Assembly: GCF_000732905.1 (NCBI RefSeq)
Contig: NZ_CP007588.1
Location: 1-64,000, forward strand
Direction of reading: 5' to 3'
Length of the DNA: 64,000 nucleotides
From: Weissella tructae
GTDB lineage: Bacteria > Bacillota > Bacilli > Lactobacillales > Lactobacillaceae
Part shown: positions 24,829 to 33,739 of the stretch, piece after piece
Numbering within the stretch: position 1 is the first letter of the stretch
Layout of the letters: every line of letters begins with the position of its first letter
Position numbers and translations under genes: made by a program
Notes under the pieces: model-generated
Databases searched by the model: none
Seen by the model: the letters and a program-made list of their open reading frames with translations, nothing else
Told to the model about the DNA's origin: nothing

Positions 24829-25103
24829 GTTGTCGGAGATGCAGTTAGCCAAGGAGTGATGACCTGGGGCTGCTAGCAATAGAAGGTTCGATGCCTTGCT
24901 GTCCGACAATGTTGTAATTTGGAGGTGAAGGACCAAATTGCAACGGAGAAAAATTTATATTGAGAAGTGATGAGCTCAATATAAGGGGATTTGTTGAATG
25001 TGTGGTAGCAATCAACAAGGATTATGGAGAATTTTTAGTGAATCTTGGTGGGTTCACTAAAGTGAAAGACCTGCACTCGTTTAGCGAGACAGGTCTTTTT
25101 TTA
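24829..25103 (+). ncRNA. Unassigned structured RNA with five hairpins and its own terminator
   Basis: From its promoter to a terminator there are about 275 bases without a convincing gene. The outer helix TTGTCGGA/TCCGACAA (24830-24909) encloses two sub-hairpins. Further hairpins are at 24911-24944 (GTTG.AATTTGG/CCAAATT.CAAC), about 24957-24981 (ATATTGAG/CTCAATAT), 24991-25018 (TTGTTGA/TCAACAA) and 25035-25060 (TTAGTGAA/TTCACTAA). The terminator follows at 25066-25103. The loop AGTGATGA occurs twice, and other loops carry GGAGGTGA or GGTGGG. I could not match it to tmRNA, RNase P, SRP, 6S or a known riboswitch. A 20-codon frame at 24998-25060 has an AAGGGG 9 bases upstream and could be translated. 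Confidence 0.6.
25066..25103 (+). terminator. Terminator of the structured RNA
   Basis: AAGACCTG pairs with CAGGTCTT, with an inner CTCG/CGAG helix, followed by a T-run. Confidence 0.88.
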
Positions 25104-25197
25104 TGCCTTTTTTTGTTAAAGTGGTATACATCGTAAAATTCGTGTGCTATTATTAACTTACTTTTAGTAAATGAAATGACAAACGAGGAGACTTATC

Positions 25198-25833
25198 ATG
25201 AAATTAGCAATTATTGGTGCAACAGGAATGACAGGTAAGGCAGTTTACGCACAAGCCAAAGAACAAGGTTTTGATGTAACAGGAATCGTACGTAATGAAA
25301 GTAAGGGACGCGATGTACTTGGTGCAGACGCGCAATTGCTTGTCAGTGATGTATTTGATTTGACAACAGAAGATTTAACACAATTTGACGTTGTTGTTGA
25401 CGCCTTTGCCAACCACGAAAAGTCATATTTGAACTTGGATGCTTTGACACATTTGATTCATGCCCTACGTGAACAAACAACACGTTTGATGGTTGTTTTG
25501 GGTGCCGGACCATTGTTGGATGAATCTGGAACTTATCACTATGAATTCTTGAAGACATTGCCAGGTGCAGAAGCATGGGTTGATGAACCAAAGTATGGTG
25601 TGACTGCCTTGCAAGTTTTGCAAAGCACAACCAACGTGAACTGGACAGCGATTTCAGCACAAGATGGTTACGTGGATGGTCCAGCAACTGAATACAAGAT
25701 GGGTAAGGATCATGTTATGTTGGCTGAAGATGGAGAATCTCACGTCACATCAGGAAACTTAGCTAAGGCATTAGTTGCGGAAGTTGTAACACCACAATTC
25801 AAGCAAGACCGATTCACTGTGTCTGATATCTAG
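25198..25833 (+). CDS. NAD(P)-binding, NmrA/YwnB-like Rossmann protein
   Basis: A 211-residue short-chain type Rossmann protein. The nucleotide-binding loop IIGATGMTGKAV is at residues 5-16, and GIVRNESKGR after the second strand fits phosphate recognition of NADP. Proteins like this are NAD(P)H-dependent reductases or redox sensors of uncertain substrate. The ACGAGGAG SD precedes the ATG. It lies between the structured RNA and the tyrS T-box, probably on its own promoter (TATTAT near 25148). Confidence 0.85.
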   Translation: MKLAIIGATGMTGKAVYAQAKEQGFDVTGIVRNESKGRDVLGADAQLLVSDVFDLTTEDLTQFDVVVDAFANHEKSYLNLDALTHLIHALREQTTRLMVVLGAGPLLDESGTYHYEFLKTLPGAEAWVDEPKYGVTALQVLQSTTNVNWTAISAQDGYVDGPATEYKMGKDHVMLAEDGESHVTSGNLAKALVAEVVTPQFKQDRFTVSDI

Positions 25834-25871
25834 CGCTAGCGACGAATACATGAACATGTTATACTAGCTTT

Positions 25872-26082
25872 ATGTATTGATGACTCAAGTAGGAGAATTG
25901 GTGGACAATCAGAAACGTAGTGTAAGCTGTGAACTACGCAAATCCAATGACCGAATTACACCATCAGAAAAAATACACGCGACTCAGCGTTATGAGGTTA
26001 AGTGGCCAACACGTTGGCAATTTAGGTGGTACCGCGTTTAACAAGCGTCCTAATCGATTAGTCGATTTGGGGCGCTTTTTTC
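25872..26082 (+). promoter_or_regulatory. T-box leader (tyrosine) of tyrS
   Basis: The T-box core AGGTGGTACCGCG is at 26024-26036, and a terminator (AAGCGTCC...GGGGCGCTT plus T-run) at 26044-26082. The candidate specifier is TAC at 25935-25937 in the stem I loop, reading tRNA-Tyr. TATACT at 25860-25865 is the likely -10. Uncharged tRNA-Tyr should stabilise the antiterminator and switch on tyrS. Confidence 0.92.
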
Positions 26083-26110
26083 ATACACATAAAGCATAAG
26101 GAGAAGAGAC

Positions 26111-27370
26111 ATGACTGAAAATATTCTACAAGAATTAGCATGGCGTGGCGCAATTAACCAACAAACAGACGAACAAGGTTTGTTGGCAGAAATGGAAAAG
26201 GGACAAATTGGGGTATACGTTGGGATTGACCCAACTGGATCATCAATGCATATTGGACACTTGATTCCATTTATGATGTTGAAGCGATTCCAAAAAGCCG
26301 GACAACGCCCAGTTATCGTTGTGGGTGGTGCTACTGGTTCAATTGGTGACCCATCAGGTAAGAAGTCAGAACGTGCGATGATTTCAGAAGAAGACGTGAC
26401 ATACAACGTAGCAAAAATCCGCGAACAAATGACAAAGTTGTTTGGTAAAGATGGATTTGCGATTGTGAACAACCGTGACTGGCTTGGAGAATTGACATTG
26501 ATCGACTTCTTGCGTGATTACGGAAAGATGTTCTCAATTAACACAATGTTGGCAAAGGATATTGTGGCTTCTCGTTTGGAAACAGGAATTTCATTCACTG
26601 AATTTACTTACCAAATCATGCAAGCAATTGATTTCCATGAATTGTGGACACGTGAAAACGTACGTTTGCAATTGGGTGGTTCTGACCAATGGGGAAACAT
26701 TACAGGTGGAATCGACCTAATCCACAAGCTAGAAGGATCAGATGCACCAGCCTTCGGATTGACAGTACCATTGCTATTGAAGTCAGACGGAACAAAGTTT
26801 GGTAAGTCTGAAGGGGGAGCTATTTGGTTGGACCCTGAAAAGACAACACCTTACGAATTCTTCCAATTCTGGTTGAATACAGCGGATGCTGACGTAGAAA
26901 AGATGTTGAAGTTCTTTACTTTCTTGTCAGAAGAAGAAATCGCTGAATTGATGGTTGCGACTACTGAAGACGCTGCTGCTCGTAAGGCTCAACGTCGTTT
27001 GGCTGAAGAAGTAACTAAGTTTGTTCATGGAGAAGACGCTGTTAAGACAGCTGAACTAATGACAAACGTTTTGTTTGGTAAGGCAGATGTAGCCAACTTG
27101 TCACGTGACGAAGTTGCGGCATTGGCTGGTAATGTGCCAAGTTTTGAAATCGCTGCAGAACCAATCAACGTTGTTGATTTGGTTGTTGCTGCAGGGATGG
27201 AAGCCTCAAAGACACGTGCACGTGAAGCTGTGACTAACGGTGCTATTCGTGTAAATGGTGAACAAATCACTGATATCGAAACAGTTATCGATCCAGCTGC
27301 TAATTACGAAGGAGACTTTGTCATTGTAAAGCGTGGAAAGAAGAAGTGGGCTGTGGCACGCGTTAAGTAA
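26111..27370 (+). CDS. tyrS: Tyrosyl-tRNA synthetase
   Basis: A class I synthetase of 419 residues that charges tRNA-Tyr. Motif HIGH is at residues 47-50, and the KMSKS equivalent KFGKS at 229-233. The anticodon-binding S4 domain lies at the C-terminus (KTRAREAVTNGAIRVNGE). The SD AAGGAGAAGA is well placed. It is under T-box control, as usual in Firmicutes. Confidence 0.97.
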   Translation: MTENILQELAWRGAINQQTDEQGLLAEMEKGQIGVYVGIDPTGSSMHIGHLIPFMMLKRFQKAGQRPVIVVGGATGSIGDPSGKKSERAMISEEDVTYNVAKIREQMTKLFGKDGFAIVNNRDWLGELTLIDFLRDYGKMFSINTMLAKDIVASRLETGISFTEFTYQIMQAIDFHELWTRENVRLQLGGSDQWGNITGGIDLIHKLEGSDAPAFGLTVPLLLKSDGTKFGKSEGGAIWLDPEKTTPYEFFQFWLNTADADVEKMLKFFTFLSEEEIAELMVATTEDAAARKAQRRLAEEVTKFVHGEDAVKTAELMTNVLFGKADVANLSRDEVAALAGNVPSFEIAAEPINVVDLVVAAGMEASKTRAREAVTNGAIRVNGEQITDIETVIDPAANYEGDFVIVKRGKKKWAVARVK

Positions 27371-27447
27371 TTTTGACGCTAAAACGTTTAAAAATCGAAC
27401 AAAGTATCTTTATTAGAATGTTAATAGCATTTAAATAAGAACTTTGC

Positions 27448-27590
27448 TATACTAAAACAAATCAAATAACGCTTGAGAGTATAATAGTTGGAGAATGGCC
27501 AACGAGTATCTACCTTTGTCCCTAGACGAAGACTACTCCCTTAAACGAAAAAACACCCATTCCTATTGCAATGGGTGTTTTTTGTTTATT
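27448..27590 (+). promoter_or_regulatory. Guanine-class purine riboswitch of pbuX-xpt
   Basis: An extended -10 (TGCTATACT, 27445-27453) precedes an aptamer at about 27474-27541 with core GAGTATCTACC and GACTAC. The specificity base, position 74 in the Bacillus subtilis xpt aptamer, is C (27533), which selects guanine or hypoxanthine over adenine. P1 partners are GAGAGTA and TACTCCC. The terminator AAACACCCATT/AATGGGTGTTT lies at 27549-27584. Ligand binding should switch transcription off. Confidence 0.93.
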
Positions 27591-27639
27591 TCCCCACATT
27601 ATTTTACTTTCAGGTTCATTCATAGGAGGATGAGCACAA

Positions 27640-28926
27640 ATGGAAACGACGCAGCCAAATCCCTTTAAATCAGCAATTCTAGGACTACAACACGTTCTAG
27701 CAATGTATTCTGGGGGAATTTTAGTTCCGCTTTTAATTGGAACGGCCCTGCAATTTAATGCACAACAAATGACCGTTTTGATTTCAGCCGATATCTTTAT
27801 GACTGGAATTGGAACTTTGTTGCAATTGAAGCGCACAGCCTTTACGGGAATTGGTCTGCCGGTTGTCTTAGGATCAGCTATTCAATCCGTCACACCAATG
27901 ATTAATATTGGAAGTACTCTAGGAATTGGTGCCATGTATGGTGCTGCAATGGGAGCCGGAATCTTTATTATTTTGATTTCAAGTCTCTTTGCAAAGTTAC
28001 GTAACTACTTCCCACCTGTTGTAACGGGATCATTGATTACTGTTATTGGATTCTCATTGATTCCAATTGCTATCATGAATTTAGGTGGTGGTGATCCTGA
28101 AGCCGCAAACTTTGGTGACTTATCACATCTATTAGTTGGATTAGTGACCATGTTAATCATTGTTGGATTGACTTTGTTTGCTAAGAATTTTACGAAGGCA
28201 ATCGCCGTATTGTTGGGTATTATTGGTGGAACAATCTTTGCTTCATTCTTGGGTGAAGTATCATTGGCGCCAATTGGCTCAGCCGCTTGGTTCCAAGTAC
28301 CAACACCGTTTGTCTTTGGAACACCAAGTTTCCATCTATCAGCCATTATCACAATGAGTGTGGTGGCGCTGACATCATTGATTGAATCAACTGGTGTTTA
28401 CTTTGCTTTGTCAGATTTGACAGGGGATAAGTTGACGGAAAAAGATTTGGCACGTGGATACCGTGCAGAAGGATTAGCTGTTACTGTATCAGCTATCTTC
28501 GGAGCATTTCCATATTCAACGTTCTCACAAAATGTGGGAGTTGTTCGTTTGTCAGGTTTGAAGTCTAAGCGTCCCATTTATTACGCTGCCGGTATTTTGC
28601 TATTGATTGGACTATTACCAAAGATTGGTGCGTTAGCAACGATCATTCCAAATTCAGTTTTGGGTGGCGCAATGTTCATCTTATTTGGTACGATTGGTAT
28701 TCAAGGTATTACAATTTTGAGTAAGGTTGATTTTTCAACAGATCGTAATTTGATGATTGCGGCTATTTCTATTAGTGCTGGTATTGGGGTGGCAATGTAC
28801 CCTCAAATTTTCCAACAATTACCAGACATGGTTCGTTTGATTATCCAAAATGCGGTTGTGGTAACGTCAATGCTAGCGGTATTTCTTAATATTGTGCTAC
28901 CAAATCGAGAAAAGGAGCTTGTATAA
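27640..28926 (+). CDS. pbuX: Xanthine/nucleobase permease, NCS2/NAT family
   Basis: A 428-residue polytopic membrane protein (12-14 helices) of the nucleobase-ascorbate transporter family. The start MLAMYSGG-like region ([17 protein letters not shown]) and the NAT signature region near residue 300 ([20 protein letters not shown]) are typical of xanthine permeases. The SD is AGGAGG. Its stop overlaps the xpt start (TAATG). Control by a guanine riboswitch supports purine, rather than uracil, transport. Confidence 0.93.
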   Translation: METTQPNPFKSAILGLQHVLAMYSGGILVPLLIGTALQFNAQQMTVLISADIFMTGIGTLLQLKRTAFTGIGLPVVLGSAIQSVTPMINIGSTLGIGAMYGAAMGAGIFIILISSLFAKLRNYFPPVVTGSLITVIGFSLIPIAIMNLGGGDPEAANFGDLSHLLVGLVTMLIIVGLTLFAKNFTKAIAVLLGIIGGTIFASFLGEVSLAPIGSAAWFQVPTPFVFGTPSFHLSAIITMSVVALTSLIESTGVYFALSDLTGDKLTEKDLARGYRAEGLAVTVSAIFGAFPYSTFSQNVGVVRLSGLKSKRPIYYAAGILLLIGLLPKIGALATIIPNSVLGGAMFILFGTIGIQGITILSKVDFSTDRNLMIAAISISAGIGVAMYPQIFQQLPDMVRLIIQNAVVVTSMLAVFLNIVLPNREKELV

Positions 28927-29498
28927 TGCAATTGTTAGAAGAAAAAATTCGTCGCGAGGGACGTGTCTTAGGGACAGAGGTCTTGAAAGTTGATAATTTC
29001 TTGAACCACCAAGTGGATCCAGAATTAATGGCGGCCATGGGACGTGAATTTGCGCAATTATTTGCGGATAAGGGAATTACAAAGGTCATGACTGTGGAAT
29101 CTTCAGGTATCGCACCTGCTGTCTTTACCGCTTTGGAACTACAAGTGCCAATGGTATTTGCACGTAAGAAGAAGTCATTGACGCTAACAGATGATAATTA
29201 CACAGCTGACGTCTATTCATTTACAAAGCAAGAAACAAACCACATCATTGTGGATAAGCGTTTTATCAGTTCAAATGATAAGGTGCTTTTGATTGATGAT
29301 TTCTTGGCCAATGGACAAGCGGTTCAAGGAATGATGGAAATCTTAGACGCCGCTGATGCTGACTTGGTTGGTGTTGGTATTGTTATTGAAAAGACTTTCC
29401 AAAAGGGTCGTGAACTACTAGATGAAAAGGGGATTCACGTTGAGTCTCTAGCACGTATTAGTGCATTTGAAGATGGACAAGTTGTTTTCGCAGACTAA
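28926..29498 (+). CDS. xpt: Xanthine phosphoribosyltransferase
   Basis: A 190-residue salvage enzyme that makes XMP from xanthine and PRPP. The PRPP motif [13 protein letters not shown] is at residues 120-132. The N-terminus [23 protein letters not shown] is family-typical. It overlaps pbuX by one base and is co-transcribed from the riboswitch promoter. A terminator follows. Confidence 0.96.
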   Translation: MQLLEEKIRREGRVLGTEVLKVDNFLNHQVDPELMAAMGREFAQLFADKGITKVMTVESSGIAPAVFTALELQVPMVFARKKKSLTLTDDNYTADVYSFTKQETNHIIVDKRFISSNDKVLLIDDFLANGQAVQGMMEILDAADADLVGVGIVIEKTFQKGRELLDEKGIHVESLARISAFEDGQVVFAD

Positions 29499-29538
29499 TT
29501 TTTGGTCCTTTCAGAAAGCATAATCATAAATAAAATAA

Positions 29539-29573
29539 AAACCTCATGAAAATATATTTTCATGAGGTTTTAT
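29539..29573 (+). terminator. Terminator after xpt
   Basis: AAAACCTCATGAAAAT pairs with ATTTTCATGAGGTTTT, followed by T-rich DNA. Confidence 0.88.
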
Positions 29574-29670
29574 TTATTTATCTGACTAAATGGCGTATAT
29601 AGTTTGGATATGGGGATGTCGTTGTTGTGCAATGTGTGACGTTTGCTATAAATAGCAGGTTATGTTTAAA

Positions 29671-29684
29671 TGAAAGCGTTACCA
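29671..29684 (+). promoter_or_regulatory. cre-like CcpA site upstream of gndA
   Basis: TGAAAGCGTTACCA fits the Firmicutes cre consensus TGWNANCGNTNNCA in every fixed position. It lies about 92 bases before the gndA start. Confidence 0.65.
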
Positions 29685-29775
29685 GTGCTGGGTAACTAGA
29701 CCAATAGTAGTCAAATATAGAAATAACATCGTTAAACGTCAGATGAGTCTTAAAGGACATGGGAGGTTTCGCACA

Positions 29776-31203
29776 ATGAAAGAAGCAGATTTTGGTGTTG
29801 TCGGATTAGCCGTGATGGGTCGTAATTTGGCATTGAACGTTGAATCACGTGGATATACGGTGGCCGTATATAATCGTTCATCAGAACGTACAGAAGATTT
29901 AGTTGAAACTCATGCAGATAAGCATTTTGTACCAACATACTCAGTGAAGGAGTTTGTTGCATCTATTAAAACACCTCGCCGTATTCTTATGATGGTTAAA
30001 GCGGGTGCCCCAACTGATGCCACTATTGATGAGTTATTACCCTACTTGGATGAAGGGGATATTTTATTGGACGGTGGAAACACATTCTTTGAAGATACAA
30101 TTGCACGCTCGGAACGCCTAGCACATTCCGGTGTTAATTTCATTGGAATGGGTGTCTCAGGTGGTGAGTTGGGTGCCTTGCAAGGACCTTCAATGATGCC
30201 TGGTGGGCAACGTGCAGCGTATGATTTAGTAGAACCTATTCTAAAACAAATTGCAGCTAAAGCACCAGAAGATGGGAAGCCAACGGTTGCATATGTGGGA
30301 CCGGATGGTGCAGGTCATTATGTCAAAATGGTTCACAATGGTATTGAATATGGCGATATGCAATTGATTGCGGAAGCTTATGATCTCCTAAAACGTGTTG
30401 TTGGATTGAATAAGGATGAACTAGCCAAGACATTTGCGACATGGAACGATGGAGAATTGAATTCTTATCTAACAGAAATTACAGCAGACATTCTGACACG
30501 AGATGATGATTTAGGATCAGGAAAGCCAATGGTAGAGATGATTCTAGACCGTGCTGGAAACAAGGGTACGGGTAAATGGTCATCACAATCTGCGTTGGAG
30601 ATTGGAGCACCACAATCATTGATTACAGAATCTGTGTATGCACGATACTTGTCAGCCATGAAGGATGACCGTATGATTGCGGCAGATGTTTTAGCGGGAC
30701 CTGAATTTGTATTCTCGGGTGATAAGCAGGCAACCATTGAAGACATTCGCGAAGCGCTCTACTTTGGTAAAATCATGTCTTATGCGCAAGGATTTGACCA
30801 ATTACGTCTGGCCTCTAACCATTATGGATGGCAGCTGCAATATGGCGAACTAGCCCAATTATGGCGCGCGGGGGCCATTATTCGTGCACGTTTCTTGCAA
30901 CGAATTACAGATGCGTACGATGTTAATCCTGACCTACACAATTTGTTGTTAGATCCATACTTCCAAGAAATTGCGGAAAAGTATCAAGCATCTGCCCGTC
31001 GAGTAATTGCATTAGCAGTAGCGGCTGGTATTCCAGTACCGTCATTGTCTTCAGCGATTGCATACTATGATTCATATCGCTCTGCAGTATTGCCAGCTAA
31101 TTTAATCCAAGCACAACGTGATTATTTTGGTGCACATACGTATGAACGTGTCGATAAGCCTGCGGGTGAGATGTATCACTACTCTTGGTATGATGAAGCG
31201 TAA
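29776..31203 (+). CDS. gndA: 6-phosphogluconate dehydrogenase, long NADP type
   Basis: A 475-residue enzyme for 6-phosphogluconate to ribulose-5-phosphate. The ATG at 29776 follows GGGAGG by 9 bases; the open frame begins 33 bases earlier without an SD. Rossmann motif [12 protein letters not shown] is near residue 10, with NRSSERT typical of NADP binding. The substrate motif [21 protein letters not shown] and catalytic [12 protein letters not shown] are present, with the C-terminal all-helical dimer domain. It is the second 6PGDH in the window, only 7 kb from the short one. Confidence 0.94.
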   Translation: MKEADFGVVGLAVMGRNLALNVESRGYTVAVYNRSSERTEDLVETHADKHFVPTYSVKEFVASIKTPRRILMMVKAGAPTDATIDELLPYLDEGDILLDGGNTFFEDTIARSERLAHSGVNFIGMGVSGGELGALQGPSMMPGGQRAAYDLVEPILKQIAAKAPEDGKPTVAYVGPDGAGHYVKMVHNGIEYGDMQLIAEAYDLLKRVVGLNKDELAKTFATWNDGELNSYLTEITADILTRDDDLGSGKPMVEMILDRAGNKGTGKWSSQSALEIGAPQSLITESVYARYLSAMKDDRMIAADVLAGPEFVFSGDKQATIEDIREALYFGKIMSYAQGFDQLRLASNHYGWQLQYGELAQLWRAGAIIRARFLQRITDAYDVNPDLHNLLLDPYFQEIAEKYQASARRVIALAVAAGIPVPSLSSAIAYYDSYRSAVLPANLIQAQRDYFGAHTYERVDKPAGEMYHYSWYDEA

Positions 31204-31226
31204 ATTTACGATCTAATTGATAAAAA

Positions 31227-31276
31227 AATACCCGGTCATGCGTTTAATTAACTAAACGCATGACCGGGTATTTTTA
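31227..31276. terminator. Terminator after gndA (bidirectional)
   Basis: A perfect 21-bp stem, AAATACCCGGTCATGCGTTT with its complement, around a six-base loop. It also faces the minus-strand tRNA-Cys. Confidence 0.92.
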
Positions 31277-31281
31277 TGTGA

Positions 31282-31352
31282 AGGTGGTGACGGGAGTCGA
31301 ACCCGCGATCACGGTTTTGCAGACCACTGCCTTACCACTTGGCTACACCACC
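31282..31352 (-). tRNA. tRNA-Cys (GCA)
   Basis: A 71-base cloverleaf on the minus strand with acceptor GGTGGTG/CACCACC, anticodon loop CTGCAAA and T arm CGGGTTCGACTCCCG. It is the only minus-strand tRNA in the window. Confidence 0.94.
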
Positions 31353-31458
31353 ACAACAAGTCTCTATTATATAAGAAAAGGCACGTAGATGCAATGCATT
31401 TAGATGGGCAAGTCTGTGTAGTTTGAACAACTTTTTTAAAACTTTATCCACAAAAGGC

Positions 31459-31487
31459 TTGCAATGTAGGGTTATGCTAGGTATAAT
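31459..31487 (+). promoter_or_regulatory. Promoter of the seven-tRNA cluster
   Basis: TTGCAA (31459-31464), a 17-bp spacer and TATAAT (31482-31487). A perfect DnaA box TTATCCACA (31444-31452) lies 6 bases upstream of the -35. Confidence 0.85.
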
Positions 31488-31530
31488 AATTTTTGTTGTT
31501 AAAGTTGATTTAGCAATAAAACATGTATAT

Positions 31531-31603
31531 GGACGTTTAGCTCAGCTGGGAGAGCACCTGCCTTACAAGCAGGGGGTCACAGGTTCGATCCCTGTAACGT
31601 CCA
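31531..31603 (+). tRNA. tRNA-Val (TAC), second copy
   Basis: Identical to the gene at 20339-20411. First of the cluster. Confidence 0.95.
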
Positions 31604-31607
31604 CTTT

Positions 31608-31681
31608 GGTCGCATGGTCTAGGTGGTTAGGACGCCTGCCTGTCACGCAGGAGATCACGGGTTCGAGTCCCGTTGTGACCG
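31608..31681 (+). tRNA. tRNA-Asp (GTC)
   Basis: Acceptor GGTCGCA/TGTGACC, anticodon loop CTGTCAC. It follows tRNA-Val by 4 bases. Confidence 0.95.
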
Positions 31682-31692
31682 TAGTAATACAT

Positions 31693-31765
31693 GGCGCGAT
31701 AGCTCAGTTGGTAGAGCATACGATTGAAGCTCGTAGTGTCGACGGTTCGATTCCGCCTCGCGCCA
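31693..31765 (+). tRNA. tRNA-Phe (GAA)
   Basis: Acceptor GGCGCGA/TCGCGCC, anticodon GAA in TTGAAGC. Confidence 0.94.
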
Positions 31766-31788
31766 TTTGCAATCTAACGATTGCCTTT

Positions 31789-31859
31789 AGGGGTATAGTT
31801 TAACGGTAGAACGACGGTCTCCAAAACCGTTGGTGTGGGTTCGATTCCCTCTACCCCTG
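31789..31859 (+). tRNA. tRNA-Trp (CCA)
   Basis: Acceptor AGGGGTA/TACCCCT, anticodon CCA in CTCCAAA. Confidence 0.95.
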
Positions 31860-31872
31860 CTTGTATTATTAT

Positions 31873-31947
31873 GGCGGTTGTGGTGAAGTTGGTTAACACA
31901 CTGGTTTGTGGTTCCAGCATGCGCGGGTTCGAGTCCCGTCAATCGCC
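31873..31947 (+). tRNA. tRNA-His (GTG)
   Basis: The acceptor GCGGTTG/CAATCGC is preceded by the encoded G-1, which pairs with C73, the tRNA-His identity element. Anticodon loop TTGTGGT. Confidence 0.94.
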
Positions 31948-31987
31948 CTTTGAAACATTGTTTCATTATTGATTATTATTGGTATTT

Positions 31988-32071
31988 GCCGTTGTGGCGG
32001 AACTGGTAGACGCGCTGGACTCAAAATCCAGTTCCCGCAAGGGAGTGTGGGTTCGATTCCCACCGACGGCA
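31988..32071 (+). tRNA. tRNA-Leu (CAA), copy 1
   Basis: A class II tRNA of 84 bases with a long variable arm (CCCGCAAGGG). Anticodon CAA in CTCAAAA. Confidence 0.94.
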
Positions 32072-32117
32072 TTCCTAGATTTTATAATCTGGATAGCACG
32101 TACCGAATAATCAAATT

Positions 32118-32201
32118 GCCGTTGTGGCGGAACTGGTAGACGCGCTGGACTCAAAATCCAGTTCTCGCAAGAGAGTGTGGGTTCGATTCCCACCGACGGC
32201 A
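32118..32201 (+). tRNA. tRNA-Leu (CAA), copy 2
   Basis: Same as copy 1 except for two compensating changes in the variable arm (CTCGCAAGAG), which keep the helix paired. It probably arose by tandem duplication. Confidence 0.94.
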
Positions 32202-32207
32202 TTCCGT

Positions 32208-32243
32208 AAACAGCTAGTTGAGAAATCAACTAGCTGTTTTTTT
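32208..32243 (+). terminator. Terminator of the tRNA cluster
   Basis: AAACAGCTAGTTGA pairs with TCAACTAGCTGTTT around GAAA, followed by T. Confidence 0.9.
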
Positions 32244-32283
32244 GTTTAAATTTTATAAGATACAACAGGCTAATAAGATGTAA

Positions 32284-32321
32284 AAAAAGACGTAATCATC
32301 AATTGATGATTACGTCTTTTT
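32284..32321 (-). terminator. Terminator of the purine permease
   Basis: AAAGACGTAATCATCAA/TTGATGATTACGTCTTT palindrome with flanking A and T runs, 3 bases after the minus-strand stop. Confidence 0.88.
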
Positions 32322-32323
32322 GA

Positions 32324-33553
32324 TTAGCGTGAGCGAACCTTAGAAAGCGTCCAGTCAACCAAGCTAAGTACTAGGTAGATAACTCCACCAAGTAGAATAC
32401 CGTCACTAATTGAGTGTGTTAATGGCATTCCTAGAACAATCAAGAAAGCAGATGCTGCAATCTTGAAATTGCTCCAGTCAATTTCTTTTAGGTTACCAAG
32501 CATCAAAACTCCGACAACGATTAGAGCGCTAGCAGTAATGTGTGGTGTGATAACAGTTAGTAATGGTGAGAAGAATAGTGATAGTCCGAATAATCCGGCC
32601 ACAACTACAGAAGTCAAACCAGTACGTCCACCAGCAGAAACACCGGCTGTTGATTCAACGAACGCAGTGGCTGGAGATGTTCCAAAGATTGATGATGATA
32701 AGTTACCCAATGAGCTAGCAAACAATGACTTGTTTGTGCCACGGTCTGACTTCATCGCTCCTTGGACACCAAGGATTGTTCCTGTTGTATCAAAGAATGG
32801 TACTAGGAAGAACGTGATTACGATTGGTAAGATGTGCCAATTCATAACGTCTGGTAGGTGTGTAACGGCTTGTCCGAACGTTGGTGCCATACTTGGAACA
32901 GATGATACCAATGTTGTTGGTTGTTGAATAAGACCTGTGAATAGCCCGATAAGAGCTGTGATAAGCATTCCGACGAAGATTGCTCCAGGGATGCGATAGT
33001 AGAACAATGTAAAGCTGATTAGAATACCTGCGATTGTCAAAAGTGACAATGGGGCAGTCAAATCACCCAATGTTGTAAATGTTGCTGGATCAGCAACGAT
33101 TAGGCCACTTCCAGTCAATCCGATTGTGGCAATCAATAGTCCGATTCCGGCACTAATGGCAGCCTTCAAATCAGAAGGGAAGATATTGATAATCCAGTCA
33201 CGTGCAGGCGTTAACACGACGATCGTGTAAAGAATACCAGCCAATAACATGGCGCTTAGAGCTTCTTGCCAGCTGTATCCTTGTTGGATGACAACTGAGA
33301 AGACGAATGCGGAATTGATTCCCATTCCAGTAGAGACAGCGATTGGCATATTCGCAATCAAAGCCATCATTAACGTTCCGAAGATCGTAACTAAGGCAGT
33401 GGCAGTAAAGACTGCACCTTTATCCATACCAGCTTGAGACAACATTTCAGGTTGTACAAAAAGGATGTACGACATTGAAATAAAGGTCGTGAAACCGGCG
33501 GTGATTTCCTTGCGAAGGGTTGTACCGTTTTGTGTTAATTGAAAGAACTGCAT
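32324..33553 (-). CDS. NCS2 (AzgA/PbuG-type) adenine/guanine/hypoxanthine permease
   Basis: A 409-residue polytopic membrane protein with about 12 helices. The features GFTTFISMSYILFVQP near the N-terminus, GMGINSAFVFSVV near residue 75 and FFDTTGTILGV near 250 are hallmarks of the AzgA/PbuG subgroup that imports purine bases by proton symport. This differs from PbuX at 27640, so the cell has two purine importers here. The SD is AGGAG. I see no purine riboswitch or clear PurBox in the 186 bases upstream. The exact substrate is uncertain. Confidence 0.9.
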   Translation of the reverse strand: MQFFQLTQNGTTLRKEITAGFTTFISMSYILFVQPEMLSQAGMDKGAVFTATALVTIFGTLMMALIANMPIAVSTGMGINSAFVFSVVIQQGYSWQEALSAMLLAGILYTIVVLTPARDWIINIFPSDLKAAISAGIGLLIATIGLTGSGLIVADPATFTTLGDLTAPLSLLTIAGILISFTLFYYRIPGAIFVGMLITALIGLFTGLIQQPTTLVSSVPSMAPTFGQAVTHLPDVMNWHILPIVITFFLVPFFDTTGTILGVQGAMKSDRGTNKSLFASSLGNLSSSIFGTSPATAFVESTAGVSAGGRTGLTSVVVAGLFGLSLFFSPLLTVITPHITASALIVVGVLMLGNLKEIDWSNFKIAASAFLIVLGMPLTHSISDGILLGGVIYLVLSLVDWTLSKVRSR

Positions 33554-33739
33554 ATTAACTCCTAACTTCTTATTAACTTGTGTAAGTTATAAAATTACCA
33601 CTGTTTGTCTGCTTAGACAAGTTTTTGTGGAGGTTTGGAATGTTAAGGGGTTTAAGCATTACAACGAAAGCGAGTGCATGATATACTGAACGTATGACAT
33701 TAAGAAAGATACTGTAAGGTACTTGGAGGAGAACTAACG

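Noticed and set aside
24831-24908. tRNA-like fold at the 5' end of the structured RNA (acceptor-like TGTCGGA/TCCGACA and a T-arm-like AAGGTTCGATGCCTT)
   Set aside because: The T-arm is too short and does not abut the acceptor stem, and there is no anticodon arm; I treat it as part of a larger RNA.
24829-25103. Identity as tmRNA, SRP RNA, RNase P RNA or 6S RNA
   Set aside because: No tag peptide, no SRP GGAA domain, no RNase P core and no single long 6S-type hairpin could be found.
31423-31803. A 126-codon frame over the tRNA cluster
   Set aside because: It reads through tRNA-Val, Asp and Phe genes.
33554-33739. Purine riboswitch or PurBox before the NCS2 permease
   Set aside because: No aptamer core (TATCTACC-type) and no CCGAAC motif could be found there.
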